Shown here one piece after another: positions 18,546 through 27,725 of a DNA stretch of 64,000 nt (the stretch's first letter is position 1; each line of letters opens with the position of its first letter). This DNA is from Burkholderia sp. 4M9327F10 (GTDB lineage Bacteria; Pseudomonadota; Gammaproteobacteria; Burkholderiales; Burkholderiaceae). Location: assembly GCF_005503145.1 (NCBI RefSeq), contig NZ_SCNV01000006.1:62001-126000 (forward strand), given 5' to 3'. A model generated the notes under the pieces. That model was not told where the DNA came from, searched no databases, and saw nothing but the letters and a program-made list of their open reading frames with translations. The translations under genes and the position numbers were made by a program.

Positions 18546-19415
18546 CTAGCGGAACTGGAACAGCGCCGCCGGCGTGTCGACCAGCACCGCATGCAACTGC
18601 TCCGGTTGTTGTGCCACAGATTCCAGCATCTCGCGGGTCAAGCGGGCGTTCTGCACGTCTTCGAATTGCGTATGGGGCCAGTCGGTGCCCCACACCAGAC
18701 GCCCGACGCCGAATTCGCGAACCAGTGCGGGCCACGCGCTGGCGGCGAGCGCCAGCGCGCAAGCCGGATCATGCCGGTCGGCACTCACGCGATACGCGCC
18801 CGACACCTTTACCCACACCTGGCGCGTCGCGCCGAGCGAGAGCAGGCTGGCGAAGCCCGGGTCGCGTATGCCCAGCGCGGGATCGAGCCGCCCGAAATGG
18901 TCGACGACGATCCGCACGCCGCTTGCCAGCAGTGCAGGGGCGATGGCGGGCAGGCGCGCCGCTTCGATCTGCACTTCGAGATGCCAGTTCAGTGCCGCCA
19001 TGCGCTCGAGACACGCCGACCACGCGGCGTCGCCAAAGTCCGGCGCGGCCTTGCCGATCAGATTGGCGCGCACGCCGACCACGCCGCGCGTGTGCCAGGC
19101 TTCGAACTGCGCGGCATCGCGCGCAGGATCGACGACGACGATGCCGCGCAACTGCCCGGGATGCGCATCCAGACAGGACAACAGGTAGCCGTTGTCGCTG
19201 CCGAGAAAGCTCGGCTGAACCAGCACGCCGTGCGACAGGCCGAGACTGGCGAGCATGGCGCGATAGTCGTCGAGCGTGGCTTCGTAGGCTGGCGCATAGC
19301 GCCGGCCCGGTGCGAGCGGCAGGCCGCTGACGAACACGTGCGCGTGGCTGTCGATGCCGGTGACCGGTTCCGTCGTCGCCATGCAGGAAAGAGGGGTACC
19401 GTTGGATAGCGTCAT
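18546..19415 (-). CDS. amidohydrolase-2 family metal-dependent hydrolase (PDC lactonase-like)
   Basis: A 289-residue TIM-barrel hydrolase. The metal motif HxH is in DSHAHVF, the central His in VVDHFGR and the Asp in WGTDWPHT, as in 2-pyrone-4,6-dicarboxylate lactonase and sugar lactonase relatives. It ends 9 bp before the MFS gene and is on the same strand, so the two are likely cotranscribed (transporter first). The substrate is probably a lactone or cyclic organic acid taken up by that transporter; this is inference. Confidence 0.85.
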   Translation of the reverse strand: MTLSNGTPLSCMATTEPVTGIDSHAHVFVSGLPLAPGRRYAPAYEATLDDYRAMLASLGLSHGVLVQPSFLGSDNGYLLSCLDAHPGQLRGIVVVDPARDAAQFEAWHTRGVVGVRANLIGKAAPDFGDAAWSACLERMAALNWHLEVQIEAARLPAIAPALLASGVRIVVDHFGRLDPALGIRDPGFASLLSLGATRQVWVKVSGAYRVSADRHDPACALALAASAWPALVREFGVGRLVWGTDWPHTQFEDVQNARLTREMLESVAQQPEQLHAVLVDTPAALFQFR

Positions 19416-19424
19416 TCGTGAAGC

Positions 19425-20678
19425 TCAGGCTGCGGGTTCTTCGTTCAGTGTACGGCCACGCGTCTCCGGCAGCATCAGAATGGAAACCGCGACGATCGCA
19501 TAGGCAATCGCGGCGTCGACGCCGATCGCAAATCCAAGCGAGAACTGCCCGGCGAGATGCCCGACCATGACGGGAAAACCGGCCGAGACGACCCGTCCAA
19601 AGTTATAGCAGAAGCCGACCCCGGTGCCGCGTGTGCCGCGCGGATACAGCTCGTTGAACAGGGCGCCCATGCTCGCCGGAATGCCCGCGGCGAAGAATCC
19701 AAGCGGAAAGCCCAACACCAGCATGGCCTCGTTCGACATCGGCAGGAACACATACACGATCACCATGGCCACACAGCAGACCGAGAACAGCAGAATGGTC
19801 TGGCGGCGTCCGATGGCGTCGAGCAACACCGAGGCGGCAAGGCAGCCGCAGAAAAACGCCAGGATGATCACCGCCAGGTATCCGCCGGTGCCGAGCACGG
19901 ACAGATGCCGCTCGGTTTTCAGAAAGGTTGGCAGCCACGTCGTCAGTGCGGAATAGCCGCCATGCGCGCCCACGCCGAGCAGGCCGCCGATCAGCGTCAT
20001 GCGCAGCACGTCGGGGGCGAAGATGGACAGGAGCGGGACGCGTTCGATTGCGCCGGTCTTGCCTTCATGAGGCGTCTTTGCGGTGCCGGCGGACGGCTCC
20101 TGGATATTGCGCCGGACATAGATGATGAGCAGGGCGGGCAGGATGCCGACGCCGAACATCACCCGCCAGCCGAGCGCCGGCGGCAGGAACGAGAACACGC
20201 CCGCATAGAGCAGCACGGCGGCAGCCCAGCCGACGGCCCATGCGCTTTGCACCGCGCCCATAGCCTTGCCGCGATGCTGGTTGCGGATCGTCTCGGCCAT
20301 CAGCACCGCGCCGGCCGCCCATTCACCGCCGAAGCCGAAACCTTGCAGGGCCTTGAGCACGATGAACTGCGGAAAGTTTTGCGCGAAGGCCGAAAGCAGC
20401 GTGAAGATCGAAAACCAGGCGACCGTGACCTGCAAGGTCCGCACGCGCCCGAAGCGGTCCGCCGCCGCGCCGCAGATCCAGCCGCCCAGCGCCGATGCAA
20501 CCAGCGTCACGCCGCTCACGAGACCTGCCTCGGTCTTGCTGATGCCCCATTCCGCGATGATGGCCGGAATCACGAGGCTGAACATCTGCACGTCGAGGGC
20601 GTCGAGCGCCCAGCCGCCGAAGCAGGCCCAGAAGGTATGCCGCTCGTTCTTCGATACGTCTCGATACCACGAAAACAT
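19425..20678 (-). CDS. MFS transporter (organic/aromatic acid : H+ symporter type)
   Basis: A 417-residue, 12-helix permease starting at ATG 20678 with GGAGT upstream. The motif CGAAADRFGRVRT between helices 2 and 3 and GYLAVI...AIGRRQTILL in the second half are MFS hallmarks; the N-terminal FGGWALDALDVQMFS carries the D-x-x-D-like pattern of the AAHS/sialate-type acid symporters. It precedes the amidohydrolase gene. Confidence 0.88.
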   Translation of the reverse strand: MFSWYRDVSKNERHTFWACFGGWALDALDVQMFSLVIPAIIAEWGISKTEAGLVSGVTLVASALGGWICGAAADRFGRVRTLQVTVAWFSIFTLLSAFAQNFPQFIVLKALQGFGFGGEWAAGAVLMAETIRNQHRGKAMGAVQSAWAVGWAAAVLLYAGVFSFLPPALGWRVMFGVGILPALLIIYVRRNIQEPSAGTAKTPHEGKTGAIERVPLLSIFAPDVLRMTLIGGLLGVGAHGGYSALTTWLPTFLKTERHLSVLGTGGYLAVIILAFFCGCLAASVLLDAIGRRQTILLFSVCCVAMVIVYVFLPMSNEAMLVLGFPLGFFAAGIPASMGALFNELYPRGTRGTGVGFCYNFGRVVSAGFPVMVGHLAGQFSLGFAIGVDAAIAYAIVAVSILMLPETRGRTLNEEPAA

Positions 20679-20803
20679 TTGGACTCCGCGCGCCTTGTGC
20701 CGGCGTTGATGAAGGTTAAACCCCGAAAATTGAGTGATGTGCCTCGGGCGATCTGTTGCCGGTGACGGGCATGGCGATACCGATTGCCGGGCGAAGCAGG
20801 AAA

Positions 20804-21589
20804 TCAGCGGATCTCTACCTCGTAGGAGAAGTGCTCGGCTGCGCCACGCGACAGGCGCCATTCGAGCGGCGCTCCGTCGTAGCCGAAGGCCACCCGTTCG
20901 ATCACCACAATCGGGCTATGCGCCGGCACCTGTAACGTGGCGACATCCTCCTCACTGGCGGACTCGACAGTCAGACGTTCATCGGCCCGCGCCACCACGC
21001 GGGCGCAGCGCGCCTCGTAGAACGGGTAGAGCAGCGGACCGAACGCCTCGAGCTCGCACTCGGCGAGAGCAGCAAAGGGCTCGTACGGCAACCAGATCTG
21101 TTCGGCAACGATCGGCGTGCTGTCGATCAGGCGCAAGCGGGCGAGCCGGATCGCCTTGGCGCCGGCCTTCAGACCGAATCGGGCAATCACCGCTTTGGGT
21201 GCTCGCGTGACGACGCGCTCGAGAATGCGACTTTCGGGGACGCGCCGCTCACCGGTGGGCGAGTGGAAGCGGAAGAAGCGAAACAGCGACCTGTCGAAGG
21301 TGGCACGGCGCACAAAGGTGCCGCGCCCCTGAAAACGTTCAACCAGCCCTTCGCGCTCCAGCAGGTCGACGGCCTTGCGCACTGTGCCGACCGCGAGCCC
21401 ATAAGCGGTTGCGAGTTCCTGTTCGGTGGGTAGCGGGTCGTGTGGCTGCCACTCGAGCGCGGCGATACGCGCGGCCAACTGGTCGCGCAAGCGGTGATAC
21501 CTGGGAATGCGGTCATCCACGATCGTGTGGGGCGCGAGGGCCTGGGTGAATTCATATATATGTTTATATGAATCGTTTGCGATGGGCAT
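20804..21589 (-). CDS. GntR family regulator, HutC/UTRA subfamily
   Basis: A 261-residue regulator with N-terminal winged HTH (PLPTEQELATAYGLAVGTVRKAVDLLEREG) and C-terminal UTRA ligand domain (PKAVIARFGLKAGAKAIRLARLR to the end). It is divergent from the aldehyde dehydrogenase gene and close to the MFS gene, so it probably controls the sugar-acid cluster. If translation starts at ATG 21589, the inverted repeat at 21551-21572 is inside the gene; a GTG at 21520, just before VDDRIPRYHRL where the family domain begins, would place the repeat upstream as an operator. Confidence 0.87.
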   Translation of the reverse strand: MPIANDSYKHIYEFTQALAPHTIVDDRIPRYHRLRDQLAARIAALEWQPHDPLPTEQELATAYGLAVGTVRKAVDLLEREGLVERFQGRGTFVRRATFDRSLFRFFRFHSPTGERRVPESRILERVVTRAPKAVIARFGLKAGAKAIRLARLRLIDSTPIVAEQIWLPYEPFAALAECELEAFGPLLYPFYEARCARVVARADERLTVESASEEDVATLQVPAHSPIVVIERVAFGYDGAPLEWRLSRGAAEHFSYEVEIR

Positions 21590-21637
21590 TAGGGTTTGCC
21601 CTGGAATGGCTCGCGCATTTTTCCATATGTGGAAAAA
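21551..21637. promoter_or_regulatory. two inverted repeats in the divergent GntR / aldehyde dehydrogenase region
   Basis: TTCATATA-N6-TATATGAA (21551-21572) and TTTTTCCA-TATG-TGGAAAAA (21618-21637) are both perfect-arm palindromes in an AT-rich patch. They are good candidates for operators of the adjacent GntR protein or the IclR protein encoded at the end of the cluster. Confidence 0.5.
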
Positions 21638-21740
21638 ATTTATGGCGCATGGGAATCTGTTGACCCTCTCCAAAGCACGCTCATATAGTCCCACCGAGCT
21701 CTGCAAGACTGCGGGCAGTTCAACGAACAAGGACGTCAAC

Positions 21741-23165
21741 GTGCGCCATTACCAGAATTTCACCGACAACCACTTCAACGACTCGGACCGGGCGCCATCC
21801 ATCGAAGTCTGCAACCCCGCAACCGGGGAGATCATCGCCGCTGTCGACAGCGCCAGCCCCGAAGACGCGGATCTGGCCGTTCAATGCGCGGCTGCCGCAC
21901 AGAAAAAATGGCGGCGCATGCCTGCCGTCGAACGCGCGAAGGTGCTGCACCGCCTGGCCGATGCACTGCTTGCCCGCACCGATAACATCGCTCAGGCGCT
22001 TGCACTCGAATCCGGCAAGAGCCCCCAGCATGCCCGGGCCGAAGTCCAGTACGCAGCCGAAGTCACCCGCTATCACGCGGAGTGGGCGCGCCGCATCACG
22101 GGCGAGATCATCCCGAGCGACAACGTCGGCGAGAACCTGATGTTGTTCCGCGAACCGATTGGCGTCGTGGTGTGCCTGATCCCTTTCAATTCGCCCGTGT
22201 ATACGCTGATGCGCAAGCTCGCCCCCGCGCTCATCACCGGCAACACGGTCGTCGTGCGGCCGAGCAGCTACACCCCGTGCTCGGCGCTGGAAATCGCCCG
22301 TGCCGTGCAGGACGCGAGCGTTCCGGCCGGCGTCATCAACATCATGGCGATGAACCATGTGGTGGCGGAGCAGATCTGTACGGCTCCGTCCGTTGGCATG
22401 ATCACGTTGACCGGCAGCGTCGGCGCCGGCCGCAAGGTGCTCGAATACTCCCAGGTCAATATCGCCAAGGTGTCGCTCGAACTGGGCGGCAAGACGCCCG
22501 CCATCATCGAACCGGACGCCAGTCTTGAACAGGCAGCGGCCGATATCGTGCGCTCCAAGACCTCAAACTGCGGCCAGCTCTGCACCGCGGTTGAACGCGT
22601 CTATGTGCATGAGGAAGTCGCACCGAAACTCATCGCCCTGTTGCGCAACCGCATGCGCGAGCGTCAGTGGGGCGATCGCAGCAAGAGTCACGACTGGATG
22701 GGACCGCTGATCCACAACAACGCACGCCTGCACATTCACCAGATGGTGGAGCGGGCGATCGACGACGGCGCGGTGCTCGAATGCGGCGGCGTGATTCCGC
22801 AGGGCAAGGGCTTCTTCTATCCGCCGACGCTGCTCACCGGATGCCGCCAGGAGATGGAGATCATCCAGGAAGAAACGTTCGGGCCGGTACTGGGCGTGGT
22901 CACGTATCAGACGCTCGATGAAGCGCTGGACATGGCGAACGATCACCAGTTCGGGCTTGCCTCGATGATCTATAGCGAGAACCACCGCACGATCATGCGT
23001 GTGGCCAACGAGATCGAGGCGGGCGAATGCTACGTGAACCGTATCCCGGACGATCCGTATCAGGGGCACCACAGCGGCTGGAAGCGCTCGGGCATCGGCG
23101 GCGACGACGGCCAGCACGGCATGCTGGCGTTCACGCAGACGCGCCTCGTCGTGGTGCCGCACTGA
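21741..23165 (+). CDS. NAD(P)-dependent aldehyde dehydrogenase (AldA-like)
   Basis: A 474-residue ALDH from a GTG start at 21741 (preceded by AAGGA). Catalytic Cys281 is in NCGQLCTA, the general base Glu247 in SLELGGKTP, and the coenzyme motif TLTGSVGAGRKV is present. Length and sequence style resemble lactaldehyde/glycolaldehyde dehydrogenase AldA. It heads a set with a transporter, a dehydratase and a GMC oxidoreductase, so the aldehyde is likely a product of sugar or sugar-acid breakdown. Longer upstream reading is not supported by the family. Confidence 0.9.
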   Translation: MRHYQNFTDNHFNDSDRAPSIEVCNPATGEIIAAVDSASPEDADLAVQCAAAAQKKWRRMPAVERAKVLHRLADALLARTDNIAQALALESGKSPQHARAEVQYAAEVTRYHAEWARRITGEIIPSDNVGENLMLFREPIGVVVCLIPFNSPVYTLMRKLAPALITGNTVVVRPSSYTPCSALEIARAVQDASVPAGVINIMAMNHVVAEQICTAPSVGMITLTGSVGAGRKVLEYSQVNIAKVSLELGGKTPAIIEPDASLEQAAADIVRSKTSNCGQLCTAVERVYVHEEVAPKLIALLRNRMRERQWGDRSKSHDWMGPLIHNNARLHIHQMVERAIDDGAVLECGGVIPQGKGFFYPPTLLTGCRQEMEIIQEETFGPVLGVVTYQTLDEALDMANDHQFGLASMIYSENHRTIMRVANEIEAGECYVNRIPDDPYQGHHSGWKRSGIGGDDGQHGMLAFTQTRLVVVPH

Positions 23166-23199
23166 GCCGTATCGTGAAGCTGGATTGAAAGACTGGGCG

Positions 23200-23224
23200 G
23201 GACGTACCTCTGCAAGGTACGTCC
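23200..23224. repeat. 9-bp stem hairpin after the aldehyde dehydrogenase gene
   Basis: GGACGTACC / GGTACGTCC with a 7-nt loop in the 210-bp gap before the next gene. It has no T-run. It may be a 3'-end hairpin or an operator. An AT-rich stretch follows (23257-23285) that could hold a promoter for the transporter. Confidence 0.4.
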
Positions 23225-23378
23225 AGATAGCGCGGTTCTGGTTTGAAAAGGCACGAAATATTATAAGGATTACTTATAAAAACAAGGCGGATTACCCGCC
23301 AGGGTGAAAATTTTTCGAAGTTGTCATGCAGCACCGGCCTAACAGGCTGGTCACAAGTTATTCAATAAAGGAGACGCC

Positions 23379-24683
23379 ATGACCGTAACAATCGAATCCC
23401 CTGAGCAGACTCTGGCAGAAACTTCTGCCAGTGGCTCCCCGTTAGTCCGCTATTTTCAGCTGGCCGTGCTGACGCTCGCAGCCGGGGCCCTGTATCCGCT
23501 GCTCTACCTGCGCCAGAATTTTGAAAACACGCTGCTGCAAGCGTTCCACATTACTGCCGACCAGCTCGGCGAGCTTTACTCGGTGCTGGGCATCGTCTAT
23601 GTGATCACCTATATCCCCAGCGGCTGGCTGGCCGACCGCGTGAGCTCACGCTGGCTCGTCGTGTTCTCCCTGGGCGTCGTGGGCCTGCTTGGCCTCTGGT
23701 TCGCCACCTATCCTGAACCCTCGATGCTGCGCTGGATCTTTCTCGGCTGGGGGATCGCCGGCGGGCTGACATTCTGGTCGGCCATCCTGCGGGCCGTCAA
23801 GCTGCTGGGCACCGAACGCGAGCAGGGCCGCTTCTTCGGCATCCTCGACGGCGGCCGCGGTCTCACGGAAGCGGTGCTCGCCTCGATCGCGATAGCCATC
23901 TTCGCTCACTATGCGAGCCAGGCTCCGCAGGTATCGCTGCGTCCGGTGATCCACATGTACGCGTACACCTGCCTTGGGATCGGTGTGCTGGCCGGGTTGA
24001 TCCTGCCGAGCGACCGGAACCGCACGCGTGGCTCCGGCGGCGCAGGGCAGGGCGCTTCCTCCGCCTTCGGCGATTTCTTCATGCTGGTCCGCATTCCGGA
24101 GATCTGGCTCATCAGTTTCATCGTGCTTGCGGGCTACCAGTTGCTGTGGGCCACGTTTTCCTTTTCCAGCTATATCCAGGAACACTTCTCGGCTTCGGCG
24201 GTACTCGCCGGCGAGCTGACCGTCATCAAGCTGTGGATGCGCCCGATCGGCGCTATCGGCGGAGGCTTCCTCGGCGACCGCTTCTCCAACGTCAATGTGC
24301 TGGGCGGCGGCATGCTTGCCGCGGCGATTGCCTGGATGCTGTTCGTGCTCGTACCCGCGTCGGTGCCTACGTGGCTGCTGGCTTGCTGCATCGTCGTGCT
24401 CGGGCTGATGACGTATTCGGTGCACGGCCTGTACTGGGCCATCATCGACCGCTGCCATGTCCCTGCACGGGTAACGGGCCTCGCGATCGGAATCATTTCG
24501 ATGATCGGCCTCTCTCCGGACGTGTTCCTGCCGATGATCAGCTCGGCGATCTCGCACCGTTTCCCGGGTGTGCTCGGCACCCAGCTCTACTTCGTGTACA
24601 TCGGCGTGTGCTGCCTCGTCGGCAGCGGCCTCGTGTATGTCTTCAGGAAGCGCACACAGCATTACCGCTTCCCGGGCCGCTGA
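23379..24683 (+). CDS. MFS transporter
   Basis: A 434-residue permease with 12 predicted helices; motif-A-like SGWLADRVSSRWLV lies between helices 2 and 3, and a soluble loop follows helix 6 (DRNRTRGSGGAG). AAGGAG precedes the start. It sits between the aldehyde dehydrogenase and the enolase-superfamily gene and probably imports the sugar acid or polyol used by them. Substrate not determinable from sequence. Confidence 0.87.
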   Translation: MTVTIESPEQTLAETSASGSPLVRYFQLAVLTLAAGALYPLLYLRQNFENTLLQAFHITADQLGELYSVLGIVYVITYIPSGWLADRVSSRWLVVFSLGVVGLLGLWFATYPEPSMLRWIFLGWGIAGGLTFWSAILRAVKLLGTEREQGRFFGILDGGRGLTEAVLASIAIAIFAHYASQAPQVSLRPVIHMYAYTCLGIGVLAGLILPSDRNRTRGSGGAGQGASSAFGDFFMLVRIPEIWLISFIVLAGYQLLWATFSFSSYIQEHFSASAVLAGELTVIKLWMRPIGAIGGGFLGDRFSNVNVLGGGMLAAAIAWMLFVLVPASVPTWLLACCIVVLGLMTYSVHGLYWAIIDRCHVPARVTGLAIGIISMIGLSPDVFLPMISSAISHRFPGVLGTQLYFVYIGVCCLVGSGLVYVFRKRTQHYRFPGR

Positions 24684-24735
24684 TTTCCGCTGCTCCGCAA
24701 TACGGTTCAACTGTCACAAGCCTCAAGGCCAACCC

Positions 24736-25986
24736 ATGAAAATTACCTCGCTTGAAACCTATGTCGTTGCCGTGCCGCCGCCGTATATCGGTGGCCGTTA
24801 CTGGATCTTCGTGAAGCTGAAGACTGCGTGCGGCATCGAAGGGGTGGGCGAAGTCTACGCGGCGAGCTTCCACCCGAGCGTCATGGAAGCGGCCATCGCC
24901 GACGTCTATCAGCGCTACCTCGAAAACCACGATCCGCACCACATTGAGCGCTTTTTCCGCGAAGCCTATTCCAGCGGCTTCACACAGCGTCCCGACCTGA
25001 GCATGATGGGGATCGTAAGCGGCCTCGAAATGGCGTGCTGGGACATTATCGGCAAGGCGGCAAACAAGCCGGTCTACGAGCTGATCGGCGGCAAGGTGAA
25101 CGAGCGCCTGCGCTCCTACACTTATCTGTATCCGAAGACGGCCGACGGCGAATACAGCCACGACTACGAGGACGTCGAGCTTTCCGTGCGCTGCGCCGTG
25201 GAATACGCGCAACAGGGCTTTACCGCGATCAAGTTCGATCCGGCCGGGCCCTACACCGCGTACTGCGGGCATCAGCTCAGCCTCGACCTGCTGGAGCTGT
25301 CGGCGAAGTTCTGCCGGCGTCTGCGCCAGGCGGTCGGCACCCAGTGTGATCTGATCTTCGGCACGCACGGCCAGATGACGCCATCGGCCGCCGTGCGGCT
25401 GGCACGCTACATCGAGCCCTACGACCCGCTGTGGTTCGAAGAGCCGGTTCCCCCGGGGCAAGCCGAGGCGATGGGGCGAGTCGCGCAGAAGACCAGCATC
25501 CCCGTGGCCACCGGCGAGCGCCTCACCACCAAATACGAGTTTTTCGACGTGCTGCGCAACAATGCCGCGTCGATCCTGCAGATGAACCTCGGTCGCGTGG
25601 GCGGGATTCTCGAAGCAAAGAAGATTGCCAGCCTTGCGGAGGTGCACTATGCGCAGATTGCGCCGCATCTCTACAACGGTCCGATCGGCGCCGCCGCGAG
25701 CATCCAGCTCGGCGTGGCGTCACCCAATTTCCTGATCCAGGAGAGCATCATGCGCTGGGAAGGCTTCCACGCCGAGATCCTGAAGAAGCCCATCGTGTGG
25801 GAAGACGGCTACATCATCCCGCCGACCGAGCCAGGCCTTGGCGTCGAACTCGATATGGATGTCGTCAGGGCTCATATGCCGTACACGAGCCGGCGTCTGC
25901 ACCTGACGGTCTCGACGCAACCGTTTGACGTGAAGGCAGGACCGTCCGATAGCTGGAAGGCGCGCTACGCCGTCGACAAGGAATAG
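24736..25986 (+). CDS. mandelate racemase/enolase superfamily sugar-acid dehydratase
   Basis: A 416-residue enzyme: capping domain in residues 1 to about 120, then the barrel. Catalytic-type residues are Lys in AIKFDPAGP, metal ligands around CDLIFGTHGQ, FEEPVPP and ATGERLTT, and the His in IAPHLYNGP. This pattern fits acid-sugar dehydratases (galactonate, arabinonate, mannonate types) rather than muconate cycloisomerase. It lies 53 bp after the transporter and 10 bp before the GMC oxidoreductase. The exact sugar acid is unknown. Confidence 0.85.
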   Translation: MKITSLETYVVAVPPPYIGGRYWIFVKLKTACGIEGVGEVYAASFHPSVMEAAIADVYQRYLENHDPHHIERFFREAYSSGFTQRPDLSMMGIVSGLEMACWDIIGKAANKPVYELIGGKVNERLRSYTYLYPKTADGEYSHDYEDVELSVRCAVEYAQQGFTAIKFDPAGPYTAYCGHQLSLDLLELSAKFCRRLRQAVGTQCDLIFGTHGQMTPSAAVRLARYIEPYDPLWFEEPVPPGQAEAMGRVAQKTSIPVATGERLTTKYEFFDVLRNNAASILQMNLGRVGGILEAKKIASLAEVHYAQIAPHLYNGPIGAAASIQLGVASPNFLIQESIMRWEGFHAEILKKPIVWEDGYIIPPTEPGLGVELDMDVVRAHMPYTSRRLHLTVSTQPFDVKAGPSDSWKARYAVDKE

Positions 25987-25995
25987 GCACCAGGG

Positions 25996-27609
25996 ATGGA
26001 GGCAAACACCTTTGACTACATCATCGTCGGAGCCGGCTCGGCCGGCTGCATCCTCGCTGACCGCCTCAGTGAATCGGGGCGATTCCGGGTGCTGCTGCTC
26101 GAGGCCGGCAGCGCGGACAGATCCCTGTGGCTGCGCATGCCGCTCGGGTTCGCGAAGCTGTTCTACGACGCGAAGTACAACTGGCGCTATCAGACCTCGC
26201 CGCAGCGGGAACTGGCGGGCCAGCGCGTCTATACGCCGCGCGGCAAGGTGCTGGGCGGCTCAGGCTCGATCAACGCAATGATCTATGTGCGCGGCCAGCG
26301 GCAGGATTTCGACGACTGGGCCGCGCAGGGCAATCCCGGCTGGGGCTGGGACGACGTGCTGCCGTGGTTCAAGCGGCTGGAATCGCACCATGCGGGCGAT
26401 ACCGAATGGCATAGCAGCAGCGGCAAGATCAACATCACGCGTGATCCGGTGCATCCGATCTGCGAGGCGTTTTTCGAGGCATGCGCCACGCTGGGCTACC
26501 GCTCGAATGACGATTTCAACGGTGCGCGGCTCGAGGGCTACGGTGTCTACGATATCAACACCCGCAACGGACAACGGGATTCGTCGTGCACGGCCTACCT
26601 GCACCCCGCCATGAAGCGTGCGAATGTCGTGGTGCAGACGGATGCACTGGTGGAGCGCGTCCTGTTCGACCGGAACCGAAAGGCTACCGGCGTCAATGTG
26701 CTGATCAAGGGCCATAGGCAGCACTTCACTGCGCGCCGCGAAGTCATTCTGTCCGCCGGCGCCGTGGAAACGCCCAAACTGCTGCAGTGTTCGGGCGTCG
26801 GCAACGCGGCGCTTCTGACGCTGCACCAGATTCCCGTCGTTCACCCTATGCCGGCGGTTGGAGAGAACCTGCAGGATCATCTGTGCGCCTCGTACTACTA
26901 CCGGGCGAACTGCCCGACCTTGAACGACGAGGTACGAAGCCTGCCCAAACAGGCTCGCGCCATGCTCCAGTACCTGTTCAGGCGCAAGGGCATATTGGCG
27001 ACGACGGTCAAGGCCGGCGGCTTCCTGCGCACGAGCGGGGAGGAGACCGTGCCCAACGTGCAGTTGTACTTCAATCCGCTTTCGTATGTCCTGCCGGAAT
27101 CGGGCGGCATGCCGCGCGTCGAGCCGTACTCCGGTTACACGATCTTTTTCGCGCCGTGCCGGCCGACAAGCCGCGGCACGATCCGGCTCACCAGCACCGA
27201 TATTCACGCGGCGCCGCGCATCGATCCCAACTACCTGTCGACCGAGCACGACCGGGCCGAGGCAATTGCAGGCAGCAGGCTCGTGCGCGATCTGGCAGGG
27301 ACGTCGTGCCTCAAACGGGTGACGGCCGAGGAAGTACGCCCGGCAGAAACCGTATCCGACGACAACAGCATGCTGCAGTTCTTCCGGGAGCAGAGCGGGT
27401 CGATCTACCACCTGTGCGGTTCGTGCGCGATGGGCAGCGACATGCAGCGCACGGTCGTGAACAGCCGGTTGCAGGTGCACGGCATGGCGAATCTGCGCGT
27501 GGTGGACGCCTCGGTGTTCCCGAACATCACCTCGGGCAACATCAATGCCCCTACGATGATGATTGCGGAAAGGGCGGCGAGCCTGATTCTGGAGAGTGCC
27601 GCCGCCTGA
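25996..27609 (+). CDS. GMC family FAD-dependent oxidoreductase (choline/alcohol dehydrogenase-like)
   Basis: A 537-residue flavoprotein. FAD-binding IIVGAGSAGCILADRL at the N-terminus, GMC signature GSGSINAMIYVRG, the active-site His in SIYHLCGSCAMG and the C-terminal SGNINAPTMMIAERAA are all present. It is expected to oxidise an alcohol to an aldehyde, which the aldehyde dehydrogenase of the same cluster could take further. No signal peptide. Confidence 0.92.
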   Translation: MEANTFDYIIVGAGSAGCILADRLSESGRFRVLLLEAGSADRSLWLRMPLGFAKLFYDAKYNWRYQTSPQRELAGQRVYTPRGKVLGGSGSINAMIYVRGQRQDFDDWAAQGNPGWGWDDVLPWFKRLESHHAGDTEWHSSSGKINITRDPVHPICEAFFEACATLGYRSNDDFNGARLEGYGVYDINTRNGQRDSSCTAYLHPAMKRANVVVQTDALVERVLFDRNRKATGVNVLIKGHRQHFTARREVILSAGAVETPKLLQCSGVGNAALLTLHQIPVVHPMPAVGENLQDHLCASYYYRANCPTLNDEVRSLPKQARAMLQYLFRRKGILATTVKAGGFLRTSGEETVPNVQLYFNPLSYVLPESGGMPRVEPYSGYTIFFAPCRPTSRGTIRLTSTDIHAAPRIDPNYLSTEHDRAEAIAGSRLVRDLAGTSCLKRVTAEEVRPAETVSDDNSMLQFFREQSGSIYHLCGSCAMGSDMQRTVVNSRLQVHGMANLRVVDASVFPNITSGNINAPTMMIAERAASLILESAAA

Positions 27610-27725
27610 TTCGTCCTGCGCAAGCCCGCTTTTGCAGGGTTGAAGACAGTGACCGTGGGCTAACACCCGCTAACACCCGCCAACTCCAGCGGCTGGACCG
27701 GCCAAAGCCGATAGAATACCCGTCG

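Noticed and set aside
24643..25668. Minus-strand ORF of 341 aa over the enolase-superfamily gene
   Set aside because: Shadow of a well-supported gene, no domain.
26260..27666. Minus-strand ORF of 468 aa over the GMC oxidoreductase
   Set aside because: No recognisable motif; the opposite strand carries all GMC signatures.
27659..27682. Short direct repeat GCTAACACCC upstream of the IclR gene as an attachment site
   Set aside because: Only two adjacent 10-bp copies and no counterpart elsewhere in the window.
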